A DNA stretch of 64,000 bases from Heloderma charlesbogerti (GCA_026122225.1 JANEZZ010000737.1:372001-436000), one strand, 5' to 3'; positions 1 to 12,900 are shown, counted from the stretch's first letter. Numbers and translations: made by a program. Notes: generated by a model from the sequence alone, not told the origin.

Positions 1-130
1 TCATTCTGCAGCCTCTCTGTCTCCCTATGCTTTCTGAAAAAGCCCCAAGGGAGGATTTTTTTAAAAAAGTGTTTTATATATTACATTTCTATACTGCCCA
101 ATAACTGAAGCTCTCTCAGCGGTTCACAGC

Positions 131-570
131 TAGGGATGTCTGTCACTGGGAAATACATTTCTTTTTTGACTTGGCCGGGTTCAGCTGTGTTTACGACTTG
201 CTTTGCGTCTGCGAGCCAAGCTGTGAGCTGTTCTTTGAACTTTGGGAGCTTTTTGCACATTTTTTGGAAGGTTCCACAATTTGCACAAATTATGGCTGAG
301 TTTGTGCAAATTAGGCCATAAATTGCATAATTTGCACAATTAGGCTGTATTTTGTGCAAGTTCACCTGTAATTTGCTCACATTTCTCAGACATTTGCAAA
401 AATTGCAGACCCCTCCCTATGCGCAAAATTCCCAGAAAATCCATGGACTGGCCCGACTCACTGAAAATCGAGTTGGGTGCCACGGTGGGAGCCAAAACAA
501 AGTCTGGGGGGCTGAGCCTAGGAAAACCCATTGAACGCCACCCTCCAAGCCGATTTCTCTGGCATCCCTA
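131..570. mobile_element. hAT-like element with TAGGGATG ends
   Basis: The copy starts TAGGGATG and ends CATCCCTA, so it has 8-bp terminal inverted repeats. It is flanked by TTCACAGC and TTCAGAAC, an imperfect 8-bp target duplication (6 of 8). These ends resemble the Ac/Ds type of the hAT superfamily. The interior is rich in TTTGCACAAATT-type words and has no transposase, so the element is non-autonomous. Confidence 0.6.
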
Positions 571-839
571 TTCAGAACAAGTTGCTTCATGACACCTACT
601 GCTGGGCTTTAACTGAAGTGTGGGAAACTAGGGAGGCTGAAGATGGCTGGAAAGATGATTCTGCAATGAAAGGCAGGACACTCACATGCATCCCTCAGCC
701 ACCTTGTAATTAAGTTAAGTTCAAGAACCCTGCAACCCACCCATGAGAATTTCACTGGGGAAAAAACCATGAATTTATTTTCAAAAGCAATTACTTGTCT
801 ATCAGATTGAATGAGAATGGTCCAAAAATGTGGAAGAAA

Positions 840-1150
840 TCCCCAGGTCTGTCCAAGCCTGTTTGCACCATGCCCCATGGGGACATGTGGTGCATGAAGC
901 TGGAGACTGAGTAGGTGCTGGGAGGAGCAGGTGTTTTCCCCAGGTCTGGCCAAGTCTCTGGATACAGCATGTGCCTCCACCCCTAACAGAGGCCCTTGGA
1001 ACTCTGTGCCTCTCTCAGCATGGAGAAAGGCAAAACGAGCAGGAGAAATTATGTCAGTGCGCATGACTACACCCACGGACATCATCATCCAGGCCACAGA
1101 GGGCCCAGTAGGGGGCAATGTGGCCCCACACCTAAAACTGTTTCCCCACC
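840..1150. mobile_element. hAT-like MITE, relative of the element at 34014
   Basis: The section around GAACTCTGTGCCTCTC, AGGAGAAATTATGTCAGTG and GGACATCATC parallels the interior of the element at 34014-34299 in the same order and strand. Clear termini and target duplication were not found, so the ends are approximate. Confidence 0.45.
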
Positions 1151-1365
1151 AGTGCTTACATGTATGAGAGTGTAATATGTAGAATCGTTGGGGTTGTTTA
1201 GTGTCTTGGGTTTCTGAGGTCTCCTTGGGCATCTCTGCAATGGACGAGCATCTTCTTGCCTGGAGGCAACTGCAAGAAAGGATCAACACACAACAAAAGT
1301 TTGTTAACAAAAGGAGTATGTCTTTATTTTACATGAGATAAATAGTTTGAGATCCAGTAAGCCCT

Positions 1366-1477
1366 TTAGGGTGCAATCCTTTGCATGTTTAGACAGAAAA
1401 AAGCCCTACAACTCCTAGCATGCTGGGAGTTGTAAGACTTTTTTTCTGTCTAAACTTGCATAGGATTGTGCCCTTAA
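1366..1477. mobile_element. Palindromic MITE of the TTAA family (copy 1)
   Basis: A nearly perfect inverted repeat of about 110 bp, with arms GGGTGCAATCCT...GACAGAAAAAAG and their complement, bounded by TTAG and TTAA. The TTAA target fits piggyBac-like elements. There is no coding capacity. Confidence 0.6.
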
Positions 1478-1849
1478 TAGTTTTGCACATTTTCAAGGCT
1501 ATATAATTTTTTTAAAAGTTTGCAAAACACTTGGCAGGTTGTGAATTCCTACATTTTAAGAAAAAATCCCAATCCTTCTGGAGCAAATTCAACCTCCTGC
1601 CCACCATTCAACAACAATCTCAGTTCATGTTTATGGAGTCTACATGCTGCAAAGCTGCCTATAGCCAGTCACTTGCCTGACTGCTTCAAGGTATAGTGGA
1701 GGGGGAACAGGGCACTGGGAGTTTTTCCTGAGCAGGAGTGATGATGTCGTCTGCTGGACCATCACGGTAACTGATGGACCCTCCCTCTGACTCTAGCAGT
1801 TTAAATGGTAAGCCTTAGTTGCAAGGCTGTTTGCTTTCTAATGAAAAAC

Positions 1850-1995
1850 GCATGGTGCAATCCTATACAAAATACTCAGAAAAAGTCCCATTGATTTTAA
1901 TGGGATTACACTGAGGTGAGTATAGCAGCCTGAAGATGCAGTCCTGTATCCATTTACCTGTAAGTCCCATTGAATGTCTGAGCAAATAAGTATAG
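1850..1995. repeat. Dispersed repeat with GCAATCCTAT ends
   Basis: Opens GGTGCAATCCTATAC, contains AGTCCCATTGATTTTAATGGG and ends GTATAGGATTGCAC. The same words recur near 8430, 15930, 19932, 30160, 42500 and 42910. It is a widespread non-coding family of unknown class, with inverted GCAATCCTA ends. Confidence 0.5.
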
Positions 1996-2217
1996 GATTG
2001 CACAGTTAAGGTTGCATTTCACCTGGCTGAAGAGCTTTTTGTTAAAGTACACTGTCTATTACAAGTCGAATCTATGCAGTTAGAAGTAAGCACCATGGAG
2101 TTCAATGGAGCTTACTCTCAGTTAACTATACATAGGACTGCAGTCAAGCCCTGTAAAGTTAATTGTGAGACTTCACGAGTTCTTGGCTGGTTTGCTTTGG
2201 ATGTCTGTGTATTATGG

Positions 2218-2396
2218 CAGTGGAGGCTGGGGGCTCCAATGTCAGTGGGGCAGTGAATCTGCTCCGGATTTCAGTCAGAACCAGGCAGAACTCTAAAGGC
2301 GCTACCCAAGCACCTTGGATAGCTCCTTTAGAGTTCTGACAGAAACTTGGAGCAGATTCCCTGCCCCATTGACATCAGAGCCACCAGCCTCCACTG
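2218..2396. mobile_element. hAT-like MITE with CAGTGGAGGCTGG ends
   Basis: The 179-bp element begins CAGTGGAGGCTGGGGGC and ends CACCAGCCTCCACTG as inverted repeats, and the arms stay complementary through most of the length. Flanks TATTATGG and TATTATGA form an 8-bp target duplication with one mismatch, typical of hAT transposons. A second copy lies at 28716-28882. Confidence 0.7.
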
Positions 2397-2482
2397 TATT
2401 ATGATGGAGTTTTTAACCAGTCTTAGTTTGTTTGATTACAATTAATAAAAAGTGGTATCCCACAAATTCTCCTTAGGGGGGA

Positions 2483-2541
2483 ATTGCTGGGAGTTGTAGG
2501 ACTTTTTTCTGTCTAAACATGCATAGGATTACACCCTAAAA
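2483..2541. mobile_element. TTAA-family MITE, half copy
   Basis: Only the right half of the palindrome is present: GGGAGTTGTAGGAC, TTTTTTCTGTCTAAACATGC and ATAGGATTACACCCTAAA. It matches the copies at 1366, 11691 and 58669. Confidence 0.5.
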
Positions 2542-2569
2542 TGGTGTTATTATTACTCATAGATATCTA

Positions 2570-2706
2570 GGGTTGGATCCAGATCTAGCCATACTTACAG
2601 TAGACCCACTGAAATCAGTGGTATTTATGTTAGTCATGACTAATGTAAGCTTCATTGATTTCAATGGGTCTACTCTTAAGTATGTCTAAATCTAGATCCA
2701 AACCCT
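2570..2706. mobile_element. Palindromic MITE (GGGTTGGATCCAGATCTA ends)
   Basis: The 137-bp sequence folds back on itself: AGGGTTGGATCCAGATCTA at the left pairs with TAGATCCAAACCCT at the right, and the centre pairs too. A diverged relative lies at 42283-42413. Superfamily not determined. Confidence 0.5.
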
Positions 2707-3076
2707 AATCTTTTGTTATAACTAATCTGAGATAATTCTACTGGGACAGGCCCTCTGCCTCTGCTTTTCCAAGGGCTACTTAAAGTCCTGGGAGCCCTGA
2801 AGGGGAAGCAAAAGAAGAGGAGACCAGACCAGGCAAGGAGCTCATGCCATCAGTTCCTGAAGAGGCCACCAATGTTCTGAAAGAATTCTGCTCCTTAAAT
2901 AGTTTAACTCTTGTCTCTTTAATTTTTATTGCAGTAATTTAAGTTCTAAACTGCCTTGAGTGCATTGGCAGAAAGGCAGCATATCAGCTTAGCAAATAAG
3001 CAATTTTGGAATGCAGAGCAAGCTTGGGAAATATGTCTAAAGAGAATCAACTTCCACCCAATAATTCAGAGTTAAT

Positions 3077-3290
3077 TAGGGATGGATGGATCAGTCTATT
3101 TCCAGTCTGTGTCTGTTTCACATATGTGCGTTCATATGATAGTTCTGTTTTGTTTCCACATCCATATGTGGATTATTTGTTTTAAAACATGCATGAAAAT
3201 CCGTGTTATTTTTGAAGGTGCCTTTTCACAAAATATGCATTTTTGCACACATTTTATCCTAAAATGCGTGTGGTGCATAAGATCTGATTG
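3077..3290. repeat. Truncated TAGGGATG-family element
   Basis: Starts TAGGGATGG and continues with the GCATTTTTGCACACATTTT-type interior seen in related copies. No matching right end CATCCCTA was found, so the copy is probably truncated. Confidence 0.4.
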
Positions 3291-3782
3291 TTACTGCTCT
3301 GCAACCAGTCACACAAGCCTCCAGTTCTCTACTTGTTTCCCTCAAGCACTTTTCAATAGCTGAAAGTGCTTTCCTGTGCTAAGTTGAAGGGACACAGCCA
3401 ATGATCAACTCCAAGGGTGCTATTCTGCCCAGTTTGCCCATACTAAGCCTCTTGGAGACTGGCATCTAGCTTTCCATTTACCACCTTGAAAAAAAAGTCT
3501 AAATATTCCAATCTTAAAATAAAATATTACAGAATTTAGCATCATTTTATAACTACAGGTATAGCTAGCTTTCACTGAGGTGGTAAACCTGTTTCTGGGC
3601 TGGGGTGCTTCAGACTCAAGTGGATTGCATCCTCCCCCTCCCTCAAGGTCTCCTACACACAGAAAACTAGAATGCCAGGGAGAAGGCTAGGGAAGGACTC
3701 TGCTTCTTAATGGCTAGTTTTCTATGCTGAAAATTCCTCTATGAAGAATTTCATTCTTCTATGAAGATTTTCAGCCTAGAAA

Positions 3783-4741
3783 ACTCCAAGGTATCTTCCA
3801 ATTCCTTGATTCTATGAATGAATGAAAGTTATACAGCTAATTGTGCCGGTGTTTACACTGATGTGTTGCTGATCATTTCTGATTATAAATGCTTGTGCCA
3901 CTTTCTTAATTAAAATGGTATTATGGTGGTAATGGCTTTTTCATTCACAGAATCAAGGAACTGGAAGATACCTTGGAGATCATCTAGTCCAAAAGGCTGA
4001 TCAATGAAGGATCTGCTACGCAGAATGTAACTACAGCATTCCTGACAGATGGCTCTGATTAAATACTTCCAGTGAAAGACAACCCACCACCTTCCATTGT
4101 TGAACATTGTTCCATTGTTGAACAGCTCTTCCAGTCAGAAAGTCTCTCCAGATGTTTGGCCAAAATCTATTTCCTGGCAGTTTCCACCCATTAGTTCTAG
4201 TCCTGCCCTCTGGAGCAACAGGGAGCCAGTCTGCTCCATCTTCTGAATGATAGCCCTTCAGATAGCTATCATGGCTCCCTGTCAACTTCTCTCCTTCAGG
4301 CTAAATACACCCAGCTCTTTCAAACATTCCTCAAGCCAAGTCCCCTTTAGGCTTGGTTTTACCACCTCAGTGAGCAGGTTACGGCTATGTGACCTTTGAG
4401 GTCCATTTTGTGACCCTGTCTGGGCTGCACCTGGGACAAGTGCCCCCTTTGCCCAGCTCTACTACTATGAAGATATAATGTGTTAAAGAACTTGCTCACG
4501 TGAATGGGCCTGTCACATCTGCAGCTATTTACTGTATTCACCTTGGTTTGACCTATATGGGTAGGAAAAGGAAGAATTTGCTCCCTGATGTCTACAGCAG
4601 CTTGTCATCCCCGGTGATACGGAAAAAGCCATTACCACCATAATACCATTTTAATTAAGAAAGTGGCACACGCATTTATAATCAGAAATGATCAGCAATA
4701 CATCAGCGTAAACACCGGCAGAATTAGCTGTATAACTTTTT
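3783..4741. repeat. Two-tier foldback: interleaved inverted repeats
   Basis: Arm B (3827-3941) is about 115 bp and reappears inverted at 4622-4737 with high identity. A second arm A (3783-3826) is inverted at 3941-3985, immediately around left arm B. The 680 bp between the B arms hold a CR1-like 3' segment on the minus strand (3945-4345). The order A, B, A', core, B' suggests insertion of B inside an older repeat followed by an inverted duplication. Confidence 0.6.
3945..4345 (-). mobile_element. CR1-like LINE 3' fragment
   Basis: On the given strand it reads as the reverse of the common CR1 tail: agaatcaaggaactggaag, catcctgacagatggct-like words, gttgaacagctcttccagtcagaaag and atagctatcatggctccctg. 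There is no open reading frame; it is an old, diverged copy. Confidence 0.5.
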
Positions 4742-5124
4742 CTTTGTTATGTGTGATAAATAAAGCCTGGGAAAGGTCAATGATATATTGAAGAACCAGA
4801 AGGAATAATGTTAATTTATAATATGGTTGAGTAATGTTTACATTTATTGTTCTAGCTTCTTATCTGGAATGCAGAAGGCTCCTAATTTAATCAATGGACA
4901 ATTATCTCTTAACATTTTGCCTTTTGAAGAACAATGGTGCTTTTCTAAACCAAGGTGCAGTCAATTTGCTACAGACAATGACATTTCAATACCATTAATT
5001 ACTTTTACTATTCTGAAAGCAAATATGAACCAGAGTCTTCCATTTAAAGTAGATATACAAAGCTAGATTAGAATCTCACTTAAAACTGCTTCATTTTGTT
5101 AAATTAAAGGTGCATGTGTAATGG

Positions 5125-5480
5125 CTAAGGCTGGATTCAGGCATTACAACAAAACACAGTTCGTTGAGAACATGCCATGGTGATACCTCAGGCATGGTGC
5201 TCCAGCTCCCTTTCTCCTCTCTTTTGCACATGAAGAGAGGAAATTTGAAGCTTCCATTCATAGCTTGGAACAAACCACAATTTCCCATTTCACCAGAATA
5301 TCAGAAACTGTGGCTTGAACAAACCACAGTCAGTGATCAAACCAGGATAACAAATCCTGGTTTGATATCCCAGCCCATTAACTATGGTTTGTCCAAGCCA
5401 CAGTTTCCCATATTCAGATGAAATGGAAAATAGTGGTTTGTTCCAAACTGTGAATGGAACCTCTGGATGGAAGGGTCTGA
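5125..5480. repeat. Palindromic repeat with AAACCACAG words
   Basis: Around a centre near 5350, AACCACAGTCAGTGATCAAACC and neighbouring words are mirrored by their complements (GGTTTGATATC, GGTTTGTCCAAGCCACAG). Similar foldback copies are seen near 15540-15700 and 45060-45240. Probably a MITE; termini not determined. Confidence 0.45.
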
Positions 5481-7156
5481 ACTTACTCTGGTGATCAGTG
5501 TACATATAGAATTATTCTTCAAACCAATTCCATGAGCTGATGGATGTGCCCCTGTGCAGCCGAGTATAGGATAACAACACCTTGAGCCTTCCCTGCCTCC
5601 TTAAAGCAACTATTTGAAAACATGAAATTCTTGGCCGTAACACATCAGCCAGCTTTCTTACTACACTTTCACCTTGGGTGGCCAACAAAAATAATCTACA
5701 GGAAATATAGCTAAAATCAAAAGTTAACCGCTAGAGCCACTGTGGGCTGTCAAAAATGAGTAATGTGGCTCTATTCATAGCTAAAGGCAGACAAGCAATC
5801 CTGTTTGGCATACAAAGTACTATTTTTGGATTCCCATATCACAGCTGTAAGATGACAAACTGAACAAGTGAAGTTGAAGGAAAAGTGTACAATTATTACT
5901 TGAACTATTACAGTAATTACGGAAACTGAAATGCCAACTGATTTAAAGGAAAACAAAGGATCAGCCATCATTGCCACTCGCTGATTAATGCCTTTATTGG
6001 AAACAGGGACCACAGTGATGCAACTTGGTAGGGAATCTTCTCTCTGAAATCACTGCTTTTTAAAGGATAGGAAAGAAGATGTGGTGGTTTTTAATTAACT
6101 CTCCACTTAGAGACAAGTTTTTAACCTCTGATTGATGGCTGGGCTGAGGAAGCAGAAACACTGCTGGAGGTAAACGTTGTATTTTCTTTATTAATGAAGA
6201 AAAGGTCAGAATGTGTTATTTACTGCTCCTGCATAATCAATGCTTCTCATTACAATTAGACACACACACATCACAACGGCCTATGATCACTACTAGGCAG
6301 AGCCTAATAATAAGAACGAAGATACAACTATCCATTGAGACGAGAGCTATAACTTGTGCGTACTCAGAAGCTGCTATAATTTCAGGCTGTTCACCAAAGA
6401 TGGCTTTGCTGTAAGCATGGAGGATGCATGCTTCAGTCCTGGCCCCTGGACACCTGACTTCCCCATGGTGGTGGGAGGCAGTCTGCAATGCGTCACTCTG
6501 CTCCCTGTGACTGGGAATCTTGGCTTATCGGGGTTCCCAATCATGTGGGGCTCTGTAACCATGTTAAACCAAATGTGGTTAAAGCACCCTTAGGTCAGGA
6601 GTGGAGGGGTGGTGCTGAGTGTGCATGCTGGGCCCCTTCATGCTCATATCAACCCCCTCTTCGGCAAATGCCTGAAGAGGGCTACTGAGTATACAGAACT
6701 TAAATGAACACTGCAATCCTTTTTCTTTTTGGACTGTTGATGCCCATGATAAGTGATGCTGACTTGTGATGAATGGCCCATACTGGAACTACTGTCATGT
6801 TTACAGGCTGAGTTCAGGAAATCTTGGTAAACATGTCAAACCTTTTGCTTATTTTAAGGTTGAGTTTAGGGGTGGCACCAGGCTAATGGTCCTCAATGCT
6901 TACATCTGTAAGAACACATCTATGTAAAAACACTTCTATTTGGGGGGATTGGATAGACTCAAGACACACATTTGATCCCTCTAGTCCATCTCAGCTGCTC
7001 CGTAATTCGCACAACCAACGGGGGCAACTGTGAGACCAGCATGAATTGTGATATCTTGCGTAGCCAGTTTTTCAGGGTCAACATTATAGCGGCCTAAGAG
7101 ATAAAGTGTCTTTTCTTGCCAGAACATTTCCTATTTGTGCTAATTATGGAACGCAG

Positions 7157-7350
7157 GAACATAGAACCTAGGAAGCTGCCTTACACCATCAGTCCATTGG
7201 TCCATTAGCCCAGTATTGTCGATGCTGACTGACAGCAGCTGTCCAGGGATTCTGGCAGGATTTTTTCCTAGCCCTACCTGGAAATGCCGGGGATTGAACC
7301 TGGGACCTTCTGCATGCCAAGCAGGGGCTCTATCCCACTGAGCTGGGAAG
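7157..7350 (-). mobile_element. tRNA-headed SINE, minus strand
   Basis: Read on the minus strand it has the tRNA-like head (AGCTCAGTGGGATAGAGC, then GGTTCAATCCCCGGC) and ends AAGGCAGCTTCC...GTTCC. It belongs to the same family as 15342 and 32297. The head keeps recognisable A and B box regions but is not a functional tRNA. Confidence 0.65.
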
Positions 7351-9984
7351 TTGCCATGTGGATGCCTGCCGGAATGCTGGGCTGAGCTAGTCAGGTTTGT
7401 CTTTCCAGTTCCTCTGTGCTGTTACACATAAGATGGGAGACAGGACAGAAGCAAATTCTGGGTCTGACTCCTCCCTGGTTTCAGAACTTCAAGGATGGAC
7501 TCAGGCTACCCATTTTTCCTCAATGCTCAGTGACTTTGGCCGTCACTTAAAAACATAGAGAAAGAAGAAAACAGTTTGTTATGTATGTCCAGGACACAGC
7601 AATAAACAATATTTAACTGTCTCTCTCTTCTATATAAACCTTCTCCTCTTAGAAACGCATCCCAGCATGGCTAAACAAGCAAGTGATTGCACATTTTTCA
7701 AGAGAGTGTCAGACCTAGAGAGTAAAATACCACACATCTGTTCCAGCCAGTCATGATAAGAGCAACAAGTTCCAGCTGCATTACAAGATGTTTTGTAGGC
7801 CCTCCAGATGTTTTGGCCTACTGTTCCCATCAGCTCTAGCCAGCATACCATGATGAGGGGTGGGGGACACTGAAGGCCAAAACAACTGGAGAATTACATA
7901 ACATCTGCATTACAGCTGGTCATAAGATCCACAGAACACGAAGAATTGGTGCCTGAATTTTCTGTGGTAATTAGGGCACAATCCTATGAAGATAGACATC
8001 AGACTCCAACTTGGAGGCTGGTGACTATCCTGTGAAGGGCAGCTGGAGCACGGAAGCAAGCCTCTCCTCTGTGCTCTGGCCACCCTGCATTTTCAGCTAG
8101 GTGCGTGATTTCGTGCATCTAGCCAGGGACTTTGGCACGGCGGGGGGAGCTGTGCAGCACATAGGAAGCCCCCCAAAGAGGCTTCTGCAGTCTCCTCCCC
8201 TGCTCCAGGACTGCCCCCTTTACATCCTCTCCACGTTCTGTTTCCAAGAGTGGAGATGGGGAAGAACCGCGCCAGCTACGACCTCAGTTACCAGAAACTG
8301 AACAATCCTATGGCTCTCTAGACAGTGAGTAGTGTCCATAGGACTGATCCCCCCATGAGTTAAAGTATCTTCTTGATAATATAAAATAGACAAAGGCGGC
8401 ACTACTATACCCACTTTCCTGGAAGTAAGCCCCATTTAACTCTATGATCTTACTTCTGAGTAGCAATGCACAGGATTGTGCTGTTCATTTTCTTTGAACA
8501 TTAAAAAAAAAATGAAATGCCAACATGTGAAGTTCACAAATTTATCTCGCTCTCCTGCAAAGGTCTGCACTGAATTAATTTGTTTTAAGAGCTCACTAAA
8601 CATAGGCTAATCAAACTTCTTTCAAAATGTGAATGTCTTTCTGAAGGTTTATAACTTGACAAGAAAATATGCCTGTGACTGAAAGCCTACAGGGCTTTTA
8701 TGACGTTTTTGCCACAGACTGAATGTTTGAAAGGTATTATTATTGATAATAATATTGTTCCTCCTGATTCCATTCCAAAAATTAAATTGTGCCTTAGTCA
8801 AGCAAAGAAAAGCATCGATGGACTTTTTTTAAAATGTCATTTCTTTTTATATAAGTTCTCCCAATAATATTACCATTGACAATCCTGCTCAGATGCATAA
8901 AGAAAATTAAAAGCTAGCATTTCAGAAGGTTAAATACAAGAAAATAAAAAGCTTCCTTTTAAAATAGAATAAACGGTCATCTAAACCACGAATTGCTCAC
9001 AAGTGCATTTATTCAATGAAGGACAAATTGCAGTTGAGTCCAATCGAATCACCTTTGGGGTAAAAGGCGTTCGTCACATTATTTATAAGTCCATCCCCAG
9101 CCTTGCCCCCCCACAAATCATTCCCCCACGGCTAGGAACACTGGGCAGAATCCAATGGGTTGCTTACATCCCTGCTGATTCTCTTACACCCTGCCATTTC
9201 CATTGCACAACAGCGATTTAGTACTTCCAGAGCAAAATGAGCGGAAATGCTTGTTTCTGGAAGGAGGCAGGTCAGTGGACTTTGCACAAAGGCTTCCCCT
9301 AGGAAGCACTAAATCTCCCTTGCGTAAGCTGTGGGCTGCACTTGTGCAATGGAATTGGTGGGACCCACTGCTTGCGGAAGGGAATCGGTGGGGCGGAAAA
9401 TAATCAGTGGGGGTGCAAACATCCCATTGGATCCTGCCCATCAGTTTAAAAGTTCCCATTCACTGCTAGCTTGGAAGGGGGCTTGGTAATTTGCTTTCTC
9501 CACCTCCTGCCAGACAGATACCCCTTCTTCTTTTTTTTACTGGGGGGGGGAGCAGTGGCTCCTCCTCGTCTTTCTCCGTCTCCTAGCCCGCTGGCAAATG
9601 GACCCACTGTTTTAGCCAGCTGGGTGAGGATACAGCCCCGTGGCATGCCATTTTAAATGGAACCTTTTTTCCCCTTATACCTCTCCTGTGCCCTCATTGG
9701 CCATGTATCTCCCCCCCGCCCCCAGAATCAGCTTTGATTGGTTCACCTTGCTGCTACTCAAACTTAAGAAAAAAACCTCTGTTAATTTAAAATGATATGC
9801 TGCAGGGCTGAGCATCACCCAGCCCACTGCCCTGGAACATCCTTTTGCGAGCAGACTAGGAGACAGCGGAGAAGCAGACTCTGCCACCACCGCATGGTTA
9901 CCTGTTGGGGGGGGCACCTTGACTGCAGAGCTCTGGACCTGTGCCCCATAGTGAGCACGGCTGGTGCCACTGATGTCAACTGGT

Positions 9985-11680
9985 TTTGTGGGATCGGTTC
10001 CAGCTTCTTCCTTCTGATGAAGTGGACAAGGTGCTTTCATCTGTAAGGCTGACCACCAGCTTACTTGATCCTTGCCCATCTTGGCTCATTATGGGCTGCA
10101 GAGAGAGATTGGGTGAGGTGATCATGGCGGTGGAGTGATGCCATCAGCCCTCAAAGAGGCAATGATAAGACCATCCTTAAAGAAGCCCTCCTTGGATCCC
10201 CAAGTTCTGAACAACTTTCGCCCAGTCTCAAATCTGCCATTTTTGGGCAAGGTGATTGAGTGGGTGGTGGCGATGCAGTTGAAGGCACACTTGGAAGAAG
10301 CTGATTATCTAGATCCATTTCAGTTGGGCTTCAGGCCTGGGCATGGGACAGAAACGGCCTTGGTCGCCTTGGTGGATGATATGAGGAGAGCTCTGGATAG
10401 GGGCGAATGCTTCTTCCTAGTTCTCCTTGACCTCTCAGCGGCTTTTGATACCTTTGACCACAGTATCCTCCTGGACTGCCTGGAGGGGTTGGGCATTGGA
10501 GACACCATATTGCGGTGGTTCTGGTCCTTCCTCTCCGGCAGGTACCAGAGGGTAGCACTGGGAGAGGAGGTTTCGGACCCGTGGCCGCTCACTTGTGGGG
10601 TGCCATAGGGTTCCATCCTCTCCCCGATGCTATTTAACATCTATGTGAAACCACTGGGAGCCTAATCATCAAGAGGTTTGGGGTGCGGTGTCATCAATAT
10701 GCAGATGACATGCAGCTCTACCTCTCGTTCAATTCTTCACCAAGGTTGGCTGTAGAATCCCTCTCCAAATGTCTGGAGATGGTGAGTGGCTGGATGGGGA
10801 GGAATAAGCTGAACCCTGACAAGACCGAGGTTCTTTTGGTGGGAGACAAGAGGAGGTTGGGGGATGTTGACCTGGTGCTGAATGGGGTACGGCTACCCTT
10901 GAAAGACCAGGTCTGCAGCCTGGGGGTCATTTTAGACTCCCAGCTGTCCATGGAGGCTCAAGTGTCAGCTGTGAGCTGGACAGCACTGTTCCAACTCCAT
11001 CTGATACAGTGGCTGCGCCCCTACCTTCCCAACCATCTGCTCCCATCGGTAGCACATGCCCTGGTCTCCTCTAGCTTAGACTACTGTAATGCACTCTACA
11101 TGGGGTTACCCTTGAAGACGGTTCGGAAGCTACAGCTGGTACAGAATGTGGCGGCTCGCCTGATTAAAGGCAGACGCCGCTGTGATCACATTACTCCAGT
11201 GCTGAAGGAGTTGCACTGGTTACCAGTTGTTTTCCGGGCCAAATTCAAGGTGTTGGTTTTGACCTTTAAAACCCTATATGGTTCTGGCCCAGCCTATCTC
11301 AAGGAGCGCTTCCAGCAACATGAGACAGGCCACTTAACAAGATCAGCCTTGGATGGCCTTCTCTCTGCCCCATCAGCCAGGACAGCTAGACTGGTGAGGA
11401 AGAGGGAGAGGGCCTTCTCTGTGGTGGCCCCCACTCTGTGGAACTCCCTCCCTAGGGAACTCCACCATGCCCCCTCTTTAATGAGCTTCCACTATGCATT
11501 AAAAATGTGGTTGTTCAGGAAGGCATTGGGGGTGAGTTAGGGTATTTTTAGAAATATGATGTTTTAATGTAGAATTTTATTGTTTTAAACGGTTTTTATT
11601 ATTGTACATCGCCCAGAGTGGCTGGGTGACCAGCCAGATGGGCGATTAATAAATTTAATAAATAAATAAAAATAAAATAA
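9985..11680 (+). pseudogene. L2/CR1-group non-LTR retrotransposon, truncated and broken
   Basis: Reverse transcriptase runs in two open segments. The first (10135-10605) has NNFRPVSNLPFLGKVIE, FQLGFRPGHGTETAL and LVLLDLSAAFDTFDHSILL, and stops at a TAG inside the motif P-Q-G-S. After a frameshift near 10650, the second (10683-11540) has QYADDMQLYLSF, with the catalytic YADD, then LNPDKTEVLLVG, LDYCNALYMGLPL and ERAFSVVAPTLWNSLPRELH. The 3' end has TGTACATCGCCCAGAGTGGC followed by an A-rich TAAATAAA tail. The upstream endonuclease is missing. The LDLSAAFDTxDH signature fits the L2 type better than classical CR1. Confidence 0.85.
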
Positions 11681-11690
11681 AATAGACAGC

Positions 11691-11821
11691 TTAAGGGTGC
11701 AATCCTATGCATGGTTAGACAGAAAAAAGGCCTACAACTTCCAGCACGCTATGGCTGGCTGGGGCATGCTGGAAGTTGTAGGCCTTTTTTCTGTCTAAAT
11801 ATGCATAGGATTGTGCCTTAA
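11691..11821. mobile_element. Palindromic MITE of the TTAA family (copy 2)
   Basis: The 131-bp foldback is bounded by TTAA on both sides, starting TTAAGGGTGCAATCCTATGC and ending GGATTGTGCCTTAA. It sits directly behind the A-rich tail of the L2 LINE. The arms are nearly identical. Confidence 0.7.
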
Positions 11822-12544
11822 ATTGGTATAGCCTCACTAAATGGCCAAACCTAAGCATGTAATTCTCACTGAGTTTAATGGGATTTACTCTCTATTTATT
11901 TAATTTATATCCCGCCTTTCCACTAAAAATAGTACTCGAGTTGGTTTACTACAGGCACACTTCAATTCCAATAAAATGTACTAGGAAGGGAGTTCCACTG
12001 AACTCAGTGGGCTGTAAGGTTGCAATCCAAAGCAAACTAAGTTGGAATCAAATCCGTCTAAAACCAATGGACGTATTAACAAATAATTTTGTCAGGACTG
12101 GGATGTAAGCTTGCTGAAGCCTAAATACACTAGCTTACAAAATCTTGAGTATTTGTGATTTACATCCAAAATGTCTCTTGAAAAAGTTACCTGGGACATG
12201 CAGAACACGTTAGATTTATAATAATAAAGTTATCCTTGAGTTGTGCAAAATGAGAGGACAGGACTGCTCTAAACAACAGCTACTTTGTTTAGGGAACTGC
12301 CTTTCTCTCTCTATATCCAGCCGATCTTTAAGATCTTCAGAGGAGGTCTTACTGATCATTCTGTGAACAACAGAATGTCACCCCATAATATCTTGAAGGT
12401 TCTTGGTGGCAGTTCCCATTCTCTGGAAGACCCTCCTCTATGCAGTTTGGGATGCGGAAAACGTGCTACGTTTTAAATGACTCCCAAAAACTCACTTATT
12501 CACCCAGGCTTTCTGTGCTTGTAATTTGTTTGTTCATTTCTTTA

Positions 12545-12900
12545 TAATATGTATATACCGCTCCACATCAAAAGATCTTAGAGCGGTGAACAGCAAAGAT
12601 AAAATAATAAAACACCATGTTAAAACATTGAACAAATTTTAAAAGAGACAAGTTCCGATGAGGCCGAATTAAATAAACCGCAGCTGGTTACTCAAGGAAG
12701 GCTTCCCGAAATAACAATGACTTCAGGAGGCGCCGGAAGGAACACAGTGTTGGTGCCTGCCTGACCTCCAAAGGCAGGGAGTTCCACAGGAAGGGGGCCA
12801 CCACACTGAAGGCTCTTTTCCTGGTGGGCTCTAACTGGGCCATGGGTCCATGTGGAACCATCAGGAACATGCAATTAACCATATGCTGCTCCATCTCACT
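12545..12900 (-). mobile_element. L2-type LINE 3' fragment, minus strand
   Basis: A short minus-strand frame reads RKRAFSVVAPFLWNSLPLEV then RRLLKSLLF, the same C-terminal motif as the L2 element at 11400-11480. The stretch towards 12545 is its 3' untranslated tail (ATATACCGCTCC-like). 5' truncated. Confidence 0.7.

Noticed and set aside
609..1310. Minus-strand open frame of 233 codons
   Set aside because: It crosses a MITE relative and unassigned sequence, has no known motif and no codon pattern suggesting selection.
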